From: Streptomyces angustmyceticus
GTDB taxonomy: Bacteria; Actinomycetota; Actinomycetes; Streptomycetales; Streptomycetaceae
DNA: 64,000 bases
Assembly (NCBI RefSeq): GCF_019933235.1
Contig: NZ_CP082945.1
Location: 6,299,501 to 6,363,500, forward strand
Reading direction: 5' to 3'
A model generated the notes under the pieces. That model was not told the origin of the DNA. It was given only the letters and a program-made list of their open reading frames with translations, and ran no database searches. The position numbers were made by a program, and so were the translations under genes. This document shows, one piece after another, positions 9,137 through 16,649 of this stretch (positions are counted from its first letter, which is position 1; the number at the start of each line of letters is the position of its first letter).

Positions 9137-9155
9137 TGAGGGTAGGCTAACCTAA
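9137..9155. promoter_or_regulatory. Bidirectional iron box between siderophore receptor and permease genes
   Basis: TGAGGGTAGGCTAACCTAA matches the 19-bp DtxR/DmdR consensus in its right half exactly and at 16-17 of 19 positions overall. It lies 42 bases from the receptor start (minus) and only 5 bases before the GTG of the first permease gene (plus), so one bound repressor could silence both directions. Confidence 0.88.
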
Positions 9156-9160
9156 CCATC

Positions 9161-10210
9161 GTGTTGGTTGACAGTCCCCCCGAAGCAACAACGGCCCCGG
9201 TCCCCGTGAAGCCGCGGCGGCGTCATCTCCTGTGCTCCGTGGGGCTGGTGGCCGCCGTGGCCGTCCTCGCGGCCGTCGCCGTCCTGGGCATCGCCGTCGG
9301 CGCGAAACCGATCCCCCTCGACCAGGTGTGGCACGGGGTGTTCCACTACACCGGCTCCGACACCGACGTGGTCATCCGCGACGTCCGCTTCCCGCGCACC
9401 CTGCTGGGCCTGCTCGTCGGCGCCGCGCTCGGCCTGGCCGGCACGGTCATGCAGGCGCTCACCCGCAATCCCCTGGCGGACCCGGGAGTTCTCGGCATCA
9501 ACGCCGGTGCCTCGGCCGCGGTCGTCACCGCCATCAGCTTCCTCGGCGTCACCTCGCTGACCGGCTACGTGTGGTTCGCGTTCGCCGGCGCCGCGGTGGT
9601 CTCCGTCGCGGTGTACGTCCTCGGCGGCACCCGCGGCGCCACACCCGTACGGCTCGCCCTCGCCGGCACCGCGCTGACCGCCGTCCTCGTCGGCTACATC
9701 AACGCCGTGAACCTGCTGGACACCGCCACCCTCGACAAGATGCGCTTCTGGACGGTGGGTTCGCTGGCCGCGGCCACCCTGCCGACGGTCACCGGGATCG
9801 CGCCGTTCCTCGCGGTGGGCGGCGTCCTCGCGCTGCTGATCGCCCGGCCGCTGAACGCCCTCGCGCTCGGCGACGACCAGGCGCGGGCGCTGGGCGCCCG
9901 GCTGACCCGCACCCGGGTGCTGGCGATGGCCGCGGTGACCCTGCTGTGCGGCGGGGCGACCGCCGCCTGCGGCCCGATCGTGTACGTGGGCCTGATGGTT
10001 CCGCATGCCGTACGGGCCGTCACCGGGCCCGACCTGCGCTGGATCCTGCCGTACTCCGCGGTGCTCTCGCCGGTCCTGCTGCTCGGCGCCGACGTCCTGG
10101 GCAGGGTGGTCGCCCGGCCCGGTGAGCTGCAGGTCGGCATCGTCACGGCCGTCGTCGGCGGCCCCGTCTTCATCTATCTCGTACGGCGTCGGAGGATGGC
10201 CCAGCTGTGA
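9161..10210 (+). CDS. FecCD-family iron-siderophore ABC permease, first subunit
   Basis: This is an integral membrane permease of 349 residues with multiple hydrophobic helices (first near residues 20-45). It has the BtuC/FecCD signatures RFPRTLLGLLVGAALGLAG, TRNPLADPGVLGINAGA and GPIVYVGLMVPHAVR. It pairs with the next permease to form the membrane channel and with the ATPase at 11511. The GTG at 9161 is used here; it begins 5 bases after the iron box without a Shine-Dalgarno, consistent with a leaderless message. An in-frame GTG at 9206 is an alternative but also lacks a ribosome site. Confidence 0.9.
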   Translation: MLVDSPPEATTAPVPVKPRRRHLLCSVGLVAAVAVLAAVAVLGIAVGAKPIPLDQVWHGVFHYTGSDTDVVIRDVRFPRTLLGLLVGAALGLAGTVMQALTRNPLADPGVLGINAGASAAVVTAISFLGVTSLTGYVWFAFAGAAVVSVAVYVLGGTRGATPVRLALAGTALTAVLVGYINAVNLLDTATLDKMRFWTVGSLAAATLPTVTGIAPFLAVGGVLALLIARPLNALALGDDQARALGARLTRTRVLAMAAVTLLCGGATAACGPIVYVGLMVPHAVRAVTGPDLRWILPYSAVLSPVLLLGADVLGRVVARPGELQVGIVTAVVGGPVFIYLVRRRRMAQL

Positions 10211-11361
10211 GCGCGACCGTGAAGCCCGGCAAGGGCAAGGGCATCGAGGAGAAGGCCGGGGCCGGGCGCGGCCCGCGGACCGGGGCCGGCCGGCGGGTCA
10301 CCGTGCTGCGGGCTCCGGGCGGGCGCTCGGTACGGCTCGACGTGCCCGCCGTGGTGGCCGGACTGGTGCTGCTGGCCGTCGCGCTGGCCGCCGGTGTCGC
10401 CCTGATCGGCTCCGGCGACTACCCCATGACCCCGTCCGAGGTGATCACCACCCTGACCGGTGGCGGGGACCCCGGCCAGGAGTTCATCGTGCAGGACCTG
10501 CGGCTGCCGCGGGTGCTGGTGGGGCTGCTGGCCGGCGCGGCGTTCGGGATCTCCGGGGCGGTCTTCCAGACCGTCTCGCGCAATCCGCTGGGCAGCCCCG
10601 ACGTGCTCGGGTTCGCCCAGGGCTCGTCCGTCGGCGCGCTGGTCGCCATCGTCTACTTCCAGGCCGGGACCCTCGCGGTCGCCGCCGGAGCCGTCGCCGG
10701 CGGGGTGCTCACCGGCGTCGCGATCTTCCTCCTCGCCTGGAAGCGCGGCATCCACGGCTACCGCTTCGTGCTCGTCGGCATCGGCGCCGGCGCCATGCTG
10801 TACGCGATGGTGCTCTACCTCCTGACGAAGGCGAACATCGTCGAGGCGACCCGCGCCACCACCTGGATGACCGGATCCCTCAACGGCCGTGACTGGGACC
10901 AGTTCGGGCCGCTGGCCGCGGTCTGCGCCGTCCTCGTCCCGCTGCTGCTGTGCTACGGGCGTCCGCTGCGCATGCTGGAGATGGGCGACGACGCGGCCAG
11001 CGCGCTGGGCGTCCGCGTCGAGCGGGTCCGCGTCGTCGTCCTGCTGGTGGCGGTCGTGCTCGTCGCCGCGGCCACCGCGGCCGCCGGGCCGATCTCCTTC
11101 GTGGCGCTCACCGCGCCCCAGTTGGCCCGCCGGATGTCCCTGCCGCGCTTCCTCAAGGGCGCCGGGCGGGGCGCCCCGCTGCCCGGCCCCAACCTGCTGC
11201 TGTCCGCCCTCATGGGCGCCGCGCTGCTGGTCACCGCGGACTGGGCCGCCCAGCGGCTGTTCGGCGCCGACCAGCTGCCGGTGGGCGTCCTCACCGGCGT
11301 GCTCGGCGGCGGCTATCTGCTGTGGCTGCTGGCCACGGAGCGCAGGGCGGGGCGGGTATGA
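10207..11361 (+). CDS. FecCD-family iron-siderophore ABC permease, second subunit
   Basis: This is the second membrane subunit of the importer, 384 residues. It starts with GTG inside a GTGA overlap with the previous gene, so it is translationally coupled. The family motifs are RLPRVLVGLLAGAAFGISG, SRNPLGSPDVLGFAQG and GPISFVALTAPQLARR. A cytoplasmic Lys/Gly/Arg-rich N-terminal tail of about 55 residues precedes the first helix and is longer than in the partner subunit. Heterodimeric FecC/FecD arrangements are typical of siderophore importers. Confidence 0.93.
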   Translation: MSATVKPGKGKGIEEKAGAGRGPRTGAGRRVTVLRAPGGRSVRLDVPAVVAGLVLLAVALAAGVALIGSGDYPMTPSEVITTLTGGGDPGQEFIVQDLRLPRVLVGLLAGAAFGISGAVFQTVSRNPLGSPDVLGFAQGSSVGALVAIVYFQAGTLAVAAGAVAGGVLTGVAIFLLAWKRGIHGYRFVLVGIGAGAMLYAMVLYLLTKANIVEATRATTWMTGSLNGRDWDQFGPLAAVCAVLVPLLLCYGRPLRMLEMGDDAASALGVRVERVRVVVLLVAVVLVAAATAAAGPISFVALTAPQLARRMSLPRFLKGAGRGAPLPGPNLLLSALMGAALLVTADWAAQRLFGADQLPVGVLTGVLGGGYLLWLLATERRAGRV

Positions 11362-11510
11362 GCGGGCGGGGGCGACGGCGAGGAGCCGGGCAACCGCGGC
11401 GCGCCGGGGAAGGGCAGCGCCGAAGAGCCGGGCGGCCGCCCCGGGCCGGGTAGGGCCGCGGCAGCGCGCCGGGCAACAGCACAGCACACGACAACCCCAG
11501 GAGTTCCGAA

Positions 11511-12461
11511 GTGAGCCGTCTCGCGGCTGAGAACGTCACCCTCGCCTACGACCAGCGGGTCATCGCCGAGAACCTCTCGGTGGCCATCCCCGACCGCTCC
11601 TTCACCGTCATCGTCGGCCCCAACGCCTGCGGTAAGTCCACGCTGCTGCGCGCGCTCTCGCGGATGCTCAAGCCGGCCACCGGTTCGGTGCTGCTGGACG
11701 GCTCGGCGATCTCCGCACTGCCGGCCAAGAAGGTCGCCAGGACGCTCGGGCTGCTGCCGCAGTCCTCGATCGCCCCGGACGGGATCACCGTGGCGGACCT
11801 GGTGGCGCGCGGCCGCTATCCGCACCAGGGGCTGCTGCGGCAGTGGTCGCCCGACGACGAGCGGATCGTCCAGGAGTCGATGGCCGCCACCGGCGTCGGC
11901 GAGCTCGCCGAACGCCATGTCGACGAGCTGTCCGGCGGGCAGCGCCAGCGGGTGTGGATCGCGATGGCGCTCGCCCAGCAGACGCCGCTGTTCCTGCTCG
12001 ACGAGCCGACCACCTATCTGGACATCCAGCACCAGATCGAGGTGCTGGACCTCTGCGCCGAGCTGCACGAGGAGCAGGGGCGGACGCTGGTCGCGGTGCT
12101 GCACGACCTCAACCACGCGGCCCGTTACGCCACCCATCTGATCGCCATGAAGGACGGCGCGGTCCTCGCCGAGGGCGCGCCGGCCGACATCGTCACCGCG
12201 GAACTGGTGGAACGGGTCTTCGGGCTCGGCTGCCAGATCATCGAGGACCCGGAGACCGGCACCCCGCTCGTCGTCCCGGCCGCACGCAAGCGCCGTCGCA
12301 CCGGCTCGGGAGCGGGACGGGCCGACGGCGGCGCGGCCGAGGCGAAGCGGACCACCGAAGGGAACGCGAACGACGGGAACGTGAGCGACGCAGACGCGGC
12401 CGGCGACAGCGCTGCCGCGGCGGACCGGACGGGCGAGACGGCGCCTACAGCAGCGTCCTGA
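11511..12461 (+). CDS. Iron-siderophore ABC transporter ATPase (FecE/FepC-like)
   Basis: This is the cytoplasmic ATPase that powers the importer. It shows Walker A GPNACGKSTLLR near residue 39, the signature LSGGQRQRVW near residue 142, Walker B PLFLLDEPTTYLD and the switch histidine in AVLHDLNHA. The ATPase domain ends near residue 265; about 50 Ala/Asp/Thr-rich residues follow, unlike the compact family, perhaps an unstructured tail. The GTG at 11511 has AGGAG 7 bases upstream. The 150-base gap after the permeases is GC-rich and holds no obvious promoter. Its last 17 bases overlap the convergent SCP2 gene. Confidence 0.93.
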   Translation: MSRLAAENVTLAYDQRVIAENLSVAIPDRSFTVIVGPNACGKSTLLRALSRMLKPATGSVLLDGSAISALPAKKVARTLGLLPQSSIAPDGITVADLVARGRYPHQGLLRQWSPDDERIVQESMAATGVGELAERHVDELSGGQRQRVWIAMALAQQTPLFLLDEPTTYLDIQHQIEVLDLCAELHEEQGRTLVAVLHDLNHAARYATHLIAMKDGAVLAEGAPADIVTAELVERVFGLGCQIIEDPETGTPLVVPAARKRRRTGSGAGRADGGAAEAKRTTEGNANDGNVSDADAAGDSAAAADRTGETAPTAAS

Positions 12462-12792
12462 GGCGCAGCAGGTCGCGCAGGCCGGCCTCCAGCTTGACGC
12501 GGCCGCTGCCCCAGGCCCTGGCGAAGTTCAGCGTGCCGTCCACCAGGGCGACGAGATCGTCGCCGGACATGGCCAGGCGGATCTCGGCCTTGTGCGGGGG
12601 CGGGCCGGGGACGCTGGTCACCTCCTGGATGGAGCCGTCGGACAGCCGCCCGAGGAAGGTCACATCGAGGTCCGTGATGCGGCAGCTCAGCGAACGGTCG
12701 AGCGCCGCCGCGCTGCGGACGCTGCCGTCCGCCGAGGACAGGTTCTGGGCCAGCCGGTCGAGAGCGGCGCGGCACTGGTCGAGGGTTGCCAT
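12445..12792 (-). CDS. SCP2 sterol-binding domain protein
   Basis: This 115-residue cytoplasmic protein reads MATLDQCRAALDRLAQNL at its start and ends with HKAEIRLAMSGDDLVALVDG ... FARAWGSGRVKLEAGLRDLLRL, the C-terminal half of the SCP2 (sterol carrier) fold, which binds hydrophobic ligands. The ligand is unknown. The ATG at 12792 lacks a strong Shine-Dalgarno; a long open frame continues upstream to 13656 but runs antisense to other coding genes and was not used. Family members sit next to tlyA in many Streptomyces. It diverges from the gene at 12867 and converges on the siderophore ATPase with a 17-base overlap. Confidence 0.82.
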   Translation of the reverse strand: MATLDQCRAALDRLAQNLSSADGSVRSAAALDRSLSCRITDLDVTFLGRLSDGSIQEVTSVPGPPPHKAEIRLAMSGDDLVALVDGTLNFARAWGSGRVKLEAGLRDLLRLRTLL

Positions 12793-12866
12793 CGTGATCG
12801 ACGATACGCCAGGTCGGGGACGGCTCGTTCCCCCTTGTCGGCCTGCGCCGAGGTAGCGTCGGGGGC

Positions 12867-13310
12867 ATGGAAGAGCCGACGTCCGGCCCGGAGCCGGAGG
12901 CACCCGCGGGAACCGCTCCAGGCGACCCCGCGCGACCGGGGCACCCCGCGCCGGCGGACCCCGTACGGCCGGGGGAGCCCGCGCCGGAGGAGGAGCCCCC
13001 GCCCGGGGAGCCCGCGCCGCCGGGGCGACGTACCGAGCCGGCGGGCCGACGCGGCGAGCCGTCCGGGCAGCGTTCCGAGCCGGACGGACCGGCCGGGCCG
13101 CAGCCGATCGGGGTGGGCACGACAGCGACCGGAGAGGCCGCGGTCGACTCCGCGCTGCGCCGTCTCGCCGATGCCGACCACCTCCCGGCGAGCGGACACC
13201 TGCGGGTGTACGAGGATGTCCACCGTGGGCTGCGCGAGGTGCTGGCCGGTCTCGACCAGCACCCCGGGCCGCCCGCACCTTCCCCGACGCCGCACGACAA
13301 CAGGAGCTGA
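12867..13310 (+). CDS. Proline/glutamate-rich protein of unknown function upstream of tlyA
   Basis: I do not recognise a functional family. The 147-residue product has two parts. Residues 1-85 are low-complexity Pro/Glu/Gly/Arg, probably disordered. Residues 86-135 form a helical segment (AAVDSALRRLADADHLPASGH; YEDVHRGLREVLAGLD) that looks conserved and amphipathic. It ends 7 bases before the tlyA start, and the tlyA ribosome site lies inside its stop region, so the two are probably co-translated. Similar short Pro-rich proteins occupy this position in other Streptomyces (recall, unchecked). Confidence 0.7.
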   Translation: MEEPTSGPEPEAPAGTAPGDPARPGHPAPADPVRPGEPAPEEEPPPGEPAPPGRRTEPAGRRGEPSGQRSEPDGPAGPQPIGVGTTATGEAAVDSALRRLADADHLPASGHLRVYEDVHRGLREVLAGLDQHPGPPAPSPTPHDNRS

Positions 13311-13317
13311 ACCACAG

Positions 13318-14133
13318 GTGGCAGGAGTGGCACGACGCCGACTCGACGCGGAGCTGGTGCGCCGCAAGCTGGCCCGTTCCCGCGAGCACGCGAGCCAGCT
13401 GATCGCCGCGGGCCGGGTGACGGTCGGCGGCGCGACCGCGACCAAGCCGGCCACCCAGGTGGAGACCAGCGCGGCCGTGGTCGTCCGTGAGGACGAGAGC
13501 GACCCCGACTACGTCTCGCGCGGCGGGCACAAGCTCGCCGGCGCGCTCGCCGCCTTCGTGCCGCTCGGCCTGAAGGTCGAAGGGCGCCGGGCGCTGGACG
13601 CGGGCGCCTCGACCGGTGGCTTCACCGACGTCCTGCTGCGGGCCGGCGCCGGTCATGTCGTCGCCGTCGACGTCGGATACGGACAGCTCGCCTGGTCGCT
13701 GCAGAGCGATGAGCGGGTCACCGTGAAGGACCGCACCAACGTGCGCGAGCTGACCCTCGAACAGATCGACTCGCAGCCCGTCGACCTCGTTGTCGGCGAC
13801 CTCTCGTTCATTCCGCTGGGTCTCGTCCTGCCCGCGCTGGCGCGGTGCGCGGCGCCCGATGCGGACCTGGTGCTGATGGTCAAGCCGCAGTTCGAGGTCG
13901 GCAAGGAGCGGCTGGGCAGCGGCGGCGTGGTGCGCAGCGCGGAGCTGCGGGCCGAGGCGGTGCGCGCGGTCGCGAGCCGCGCGGCCGAGCTGGAATTTGG
14001 CGTACTTGGCGTAACTGCGAGCCCGCTGCCCGGCCCCTCGGGAAATGTCGAGTACTTTCTGTGGCTCCGCGCCGGGGCGCCCGCACTGGACCCGGCGGAC
14101 GTCGACCGTGCAGTGGCGGAGGGGCCTCGTTGA
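13318..14133 (+). CDS. tlyA: TlyA-family 16S/23S rRNA 2'-O-methyltransferase
   Basis: TlyA methylates ribose 2'-OH groups of ribosomal RNA (C1409 in 16S, plus C1920 in 23S for type II enzymes) and affects capreomycin sensitivity. Here it has 271 residues. An S4 RNA-binding domain occupies residues 1-60 (RRLDAELVRRKLARSREHA...VTVGG). The FtsJ-like methyltransferase has SRGGHKL (first catalytic Lys), DAGASTGGFTDVLL (SAM site), GDLSFI and VKPQFEVG (second Lys). The GTG at 13318 has AGGAG about 11 bases upstream. The longer open frame upstream lies in another gene. It is coupled to nadK by a TTGA overlap. Confidence 0.94.
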   Translation: MAGVARRRLDAELVRRKLARSREHASQLIAAGRVTVGGATATKPATQVETSAAVVVREDESDPDYVSRGGHKLAGALAAFVPLGLKVEGRRALDAGASTGGFTDVLLRAGAGHVVAVDVGYGQLAWSLQSDERVTVKDRTNVRELTLEQIDSQPVDLVVGDLSFIPLGLVLPALARCAAPDADLVLMVKPQFEVGKERLGSGGVVRSAELRAEAVRAVASRAAELEFGVLGVTASPLPGPSGNVEYFLWLRAGAPALDPADVDRAVAEGPR

Positions 14134-15071
14134 CCACTACCCAGGCAGTTGAAGGCAGCGCAGCACACGGGAACAGCAAAGCCGCGCGGACGGTTTTCCT
14201 GCTCGCCCACACCGGCCGCCCCGCGGCCATCCGCAGTGCCGAACTCGTCGTCCAGGGGCTGCTGCGCTGCGGCATCGGCGTACGGGTGCTGGCGGAGGAG
14301 GCCGCGGACCTGCCGCTGCCGCCGTCCGTCGAGCGCGTCAAGACGGAGCCGTGCGCGGCCGAGGGCTGCGAACTGCTGGTGGTCCTGGGCGGGGACGGCA
14401 CGCTGCTGCGCGGCGCGGACTTCGCCAGGACGTCCGGCGTCCCGATGCTCGGCGTCAACCTCGGCCGGGTCGGCTTCCTCGCGGAGGCCGAACGCGACGA
14501 CCTCGACAAGGTCGTCGACCGGGTCGTCACCCGCGCCTACGAGGTCGAGGAGCGGATGACGCTCGACGTCCTCGTCCGCAACAACGGCAGCGTCGTCTAC
14601 ACCGATTGGGCCCTCAACGAGGCGTCGGTGGAGAAGGCCGCCCGGGAACGGATGCTGGAGGTCGTCACCGAGGTCGACGGCCGGCCCGTCTCGCGCTTCG
14701 GCGGCGACGGCGTGGTCTGCGCGACGCCGACCGGCTCCACCGCGTACGCCTTCTCGGCCGGCGGGCCGGTGGTCTGGCCCGAGGTCGAGGCCCTGCTGAT
14801 GGTCCCGATCAGTGCGCACGCCCTGTTCGCCAAGCCGCTGGTCACCTCGCCGCGCTCCGTCCTGGCGGTCGAGGTGCAGCCCAAGACCCCGCACGGCGTG
14901 CTGTGGTGCGACGGCCGCCGCAGCATCGAACTCCCGGCCGGCGCCCGCGTCGAGGTCCGCCGCGGCGCCGTACCCGTGCGCCTGGCCCGGCTGCATCACG
15001 CCTCCTTCACGGATCGTCTGGTCGCCAAGTTCGCCCTCCCGGTGGCGGGGTGGCGAGGGGCCCCGCAGTAG
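14130..15071 (+). CDS. nadK: NAD kinase
   Basis: NadK phosphorylates NAD+ to NADP+ using ATP or polyphosphate in the cytoplasm. Its 313 residues show the signature motifs VVLGGDGTLLRGA near residue 82, NLGRVGFLAEAE and the NAD-binding ATPTGSTAYAFSAGGPV. I place the start at TTG 14130 because it overlaps the tlyA stop as TTGA and follows GGAGGGG at 14117-14123. This gives a sensible 25-residue N-terminal tail, while no in-frame ATG or GTG with a ribosome site occurs nearby. A TTG start with coupled translation is uncommon but known in actinomycetes. A hairpin terminator follows. Confidence 0.93.
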   Translation: MTTTQAVEGSAAHGNSKAARTVFLLAHTGRPAAIRSAELVVQGLLRCGIGVRVLAEEAADLPLPPSVERVKTEPCAAEGCELLVVLGGDGTLLRGADFARTSGVPMLGVNLGRVGFLAEAERDDLDKVVDRVVTRAYEVEERMTLDVLVRNNGSVVYTDWALNEASVEKAARERMLEVVTEVDGRPVSRFGGDGVVCATPTGSTAYAFSAGGPVVWPEVEALLMVPISAHALFAKPLVTSPRSVLAVEVQPKTPHGVLWCDGRRSIELPAGARVEVRRGAVPVRLARLHHASFTDRLVAKFALPVAGWRGAPQ

Positions 15072-15094
15072 GCACACCGTCCGGCGGACGAAGA

Positions 15095-15147
15095 GCCGGA
15101 CAGCCCCTGGCCGAGCCCCGGACGGGGTTTCCCCGGAGCTGTCCGGC
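15095..15147 (+). terminator. Probable terminator after nadK
   Basis: GCCGGACAGC (15095-15104) and GCTGTCCGGC (15138-15147) form a perfect 10-bp stem; an inner GC-rich segment can fold further. It begins 24 bases after the nadK stop and no T tract is present. It would separate nadK from the methyltransferase gene. Confidence 0.5.
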
Positions 15148-15398
15148 ACCGCACCGGAAAAGAACGGAAAACCGGGCCCGGCGCGGCGGAAACCGCCCCC
15201 GTGCGGCCCCGCGCCGGGGACCTGGACGGCGCCCCGCCCCCGGCCCTGAGCCGCGCCCCGCCCGTCCCCGCCCGAGCCGCTCACCCGGCCCGCCACCGCA
15301 TCCGGCCGCCTCTCCCGCTCTGGGCCCCGGTGCCCTCCCGGCCTACGATCACCGGACGGCGACGGCGACGGGACGGCGGAGCAGACAGGGGGCAGGGA

Positions 15399-16136
15399 AT
15401 GGAACGGAACATCCGCAGCGTGGAGGACGTACTCCGGCTCCTGGACGGTCTGTTCGCGCCGGAGGCCGACCGCTGGACGGCCGGGGGAGCCTCGTGGTGG
15501 GACGACTTCTATGCCGACCGCTCCCGGCCGGTGCCGTTCTTCGTCGCGAAGCCCGACGAGAACCTGGTCGCGTATCTGGAACGCGGCCTGGTCACTCCCG
15601 GACGCGCCCTCGACCTGGGATGCGGTCCGGGCCGCAACGCCCTCCACCTCGCCGCCGCCGGCTTCACGGTGGACGCCGTCGACCTCTCCCCGGCGGCCGT
15701 CGCCTGGGCATCGGACCGCGCCCGCGAGGCGGGGGCCGACGTCCGATTCCTGTGCGGCGACGCGTTCGCCCTCGCGGACACCGCACTCCACGGCCCCCAC
15801 GACCTGATCTACGACTCCGGCTGCTTCCACCACCTGCCGCCCCACCGCCGCGTCAGCTACCTCGCCCTCCTCGACCGTGCCCTGGCACCCGACGGCCATC
15901 TCGGCCTCACCTGTTTCGCGGCGGGCGCGATGGGCTCCGAACTCGGCGACAGCGACTTCTACCGCCAATCCGGCCTGCACGGCGGTCTCGCCTACACCGC
16001 GGACTCCCTGCGCTGGATCTTCTCCGACCTGTCGGAGGTGGAGCTGCGCCGCATGCGCGACGAGGAACCGGCGTCCCCACGCTTCGGCGAACCCTTCCTG
16101 TGGACGGGCCTGTGGCGCCGCGCGGCCCGGCCGTAG
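15399..16136 (+). CDS. SAM-dependent class I methyltransferase
   Basis: This 245-residue cytoplasmic enzyme has the SAM-binding motif I ALDLGCGPGRNALHLAA near residue 70, motif II VDAVDLSPAAVAWA, and later DLIYDSGCFHHLPPHRRVSYL. The pattern resembles thiopurine S-methyltransferase/TehB-like small-molecule methyltransferases; the substrate is unknown. I chose the ATG at 15399, which gives a family-like N-terminus (MERNIRSVEDVLRLLDGLF). A GGCAGGGA sequence precedes it at close spacing. It sits alone between nadK and recN, which are usually adjacent in Actinobacteria, so it is an insertion into a conserved pair. Confidence 0.85.
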   Translation: MERNIRSVEDVLRLLDGLFAPEADRWTAGGASWWDDFYADRSRPVPFFVAKPDENLVAYLERGLVTPGRALDLGCGPGRNALHLAAAGFTVDAVDLSPAAVAWASDRAREAGADVRFLCGDAFALADTALHGPHDLIYDSGCFHHLPPHRRVSYLALLDRALAPDGHLGLTCFAAGAMGSELGDSDFYRQSGLHGGLAYTADSLRWIFSDLSEVELRRMRDEEPASPRFGEPFLWTGLWRRAARP

Positions 16137-16649
16137 CGGTCCCTCCTGCCTCCGCGGTCCGGTCGGGGCGCGGGTGTCTGCCTCGGGGGAGCGGCCGTTC
16201 CCCCGTCGAGGCGAATCTGTATATCGGCATACGGGCCGGTCCGAGGAGCCGCGGGGCGCCGACGAGGCGGCGAGCGGCAGCCGTCTCTCCCGGCGCGGTG
16301 GCCCGCCCGCGTCCGCCGCGCGCCGCACAAAGTGCTGTCCGCACCGGCCCCACGACGCCTCGTCCGCCCCGCGCCGACCGCCGTCGCGGAACACGGCGTT
16401 GCCGCCCCTGCCTCGGCGAATGCGGGCTACGCCCTCGTCCGCGCGCGGCGCCGGCCGCCCCACACCGTCGGCACGGCCCCAGCCGGCCCGCAGTCCCCTT
16501 CCTCGCTGGCGGTGATCATCGTGACGGCGGAGCGTGAGCGCGCACCCTGAGGAATTCCTCCGTTTTCCGGTGGGGATTCCGCGGGGGCGGCGGCAGGAGT
16601 GAGGGGAGGCCGTCGCGGGGCGGCCCCGGGACCTCGTAAGGTCGTATCC
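16137..16649. other. Intergenic region upstream of recN; no gene supported
   Basis: About 510 bases between the methyltransferase and recN. Open frames here are short, Arg/Pro-rich and match no family, so I call none. The most A+T-rich spot is around 16218-16236. TAAGGT at 16637-16642 lies 7 bases before the recN GTG and could be a -10 element giving a leaderless recN transcript. I see no SOS (LexA) box with confidence. Confidence 0.5.

Noticed and set aside
16137..16649. Small open frames upstream of recN
   Set aside because: They are Arg/Pro/Ala-rich, overlap each other on both strands and have no ribosome sites or family motifs.
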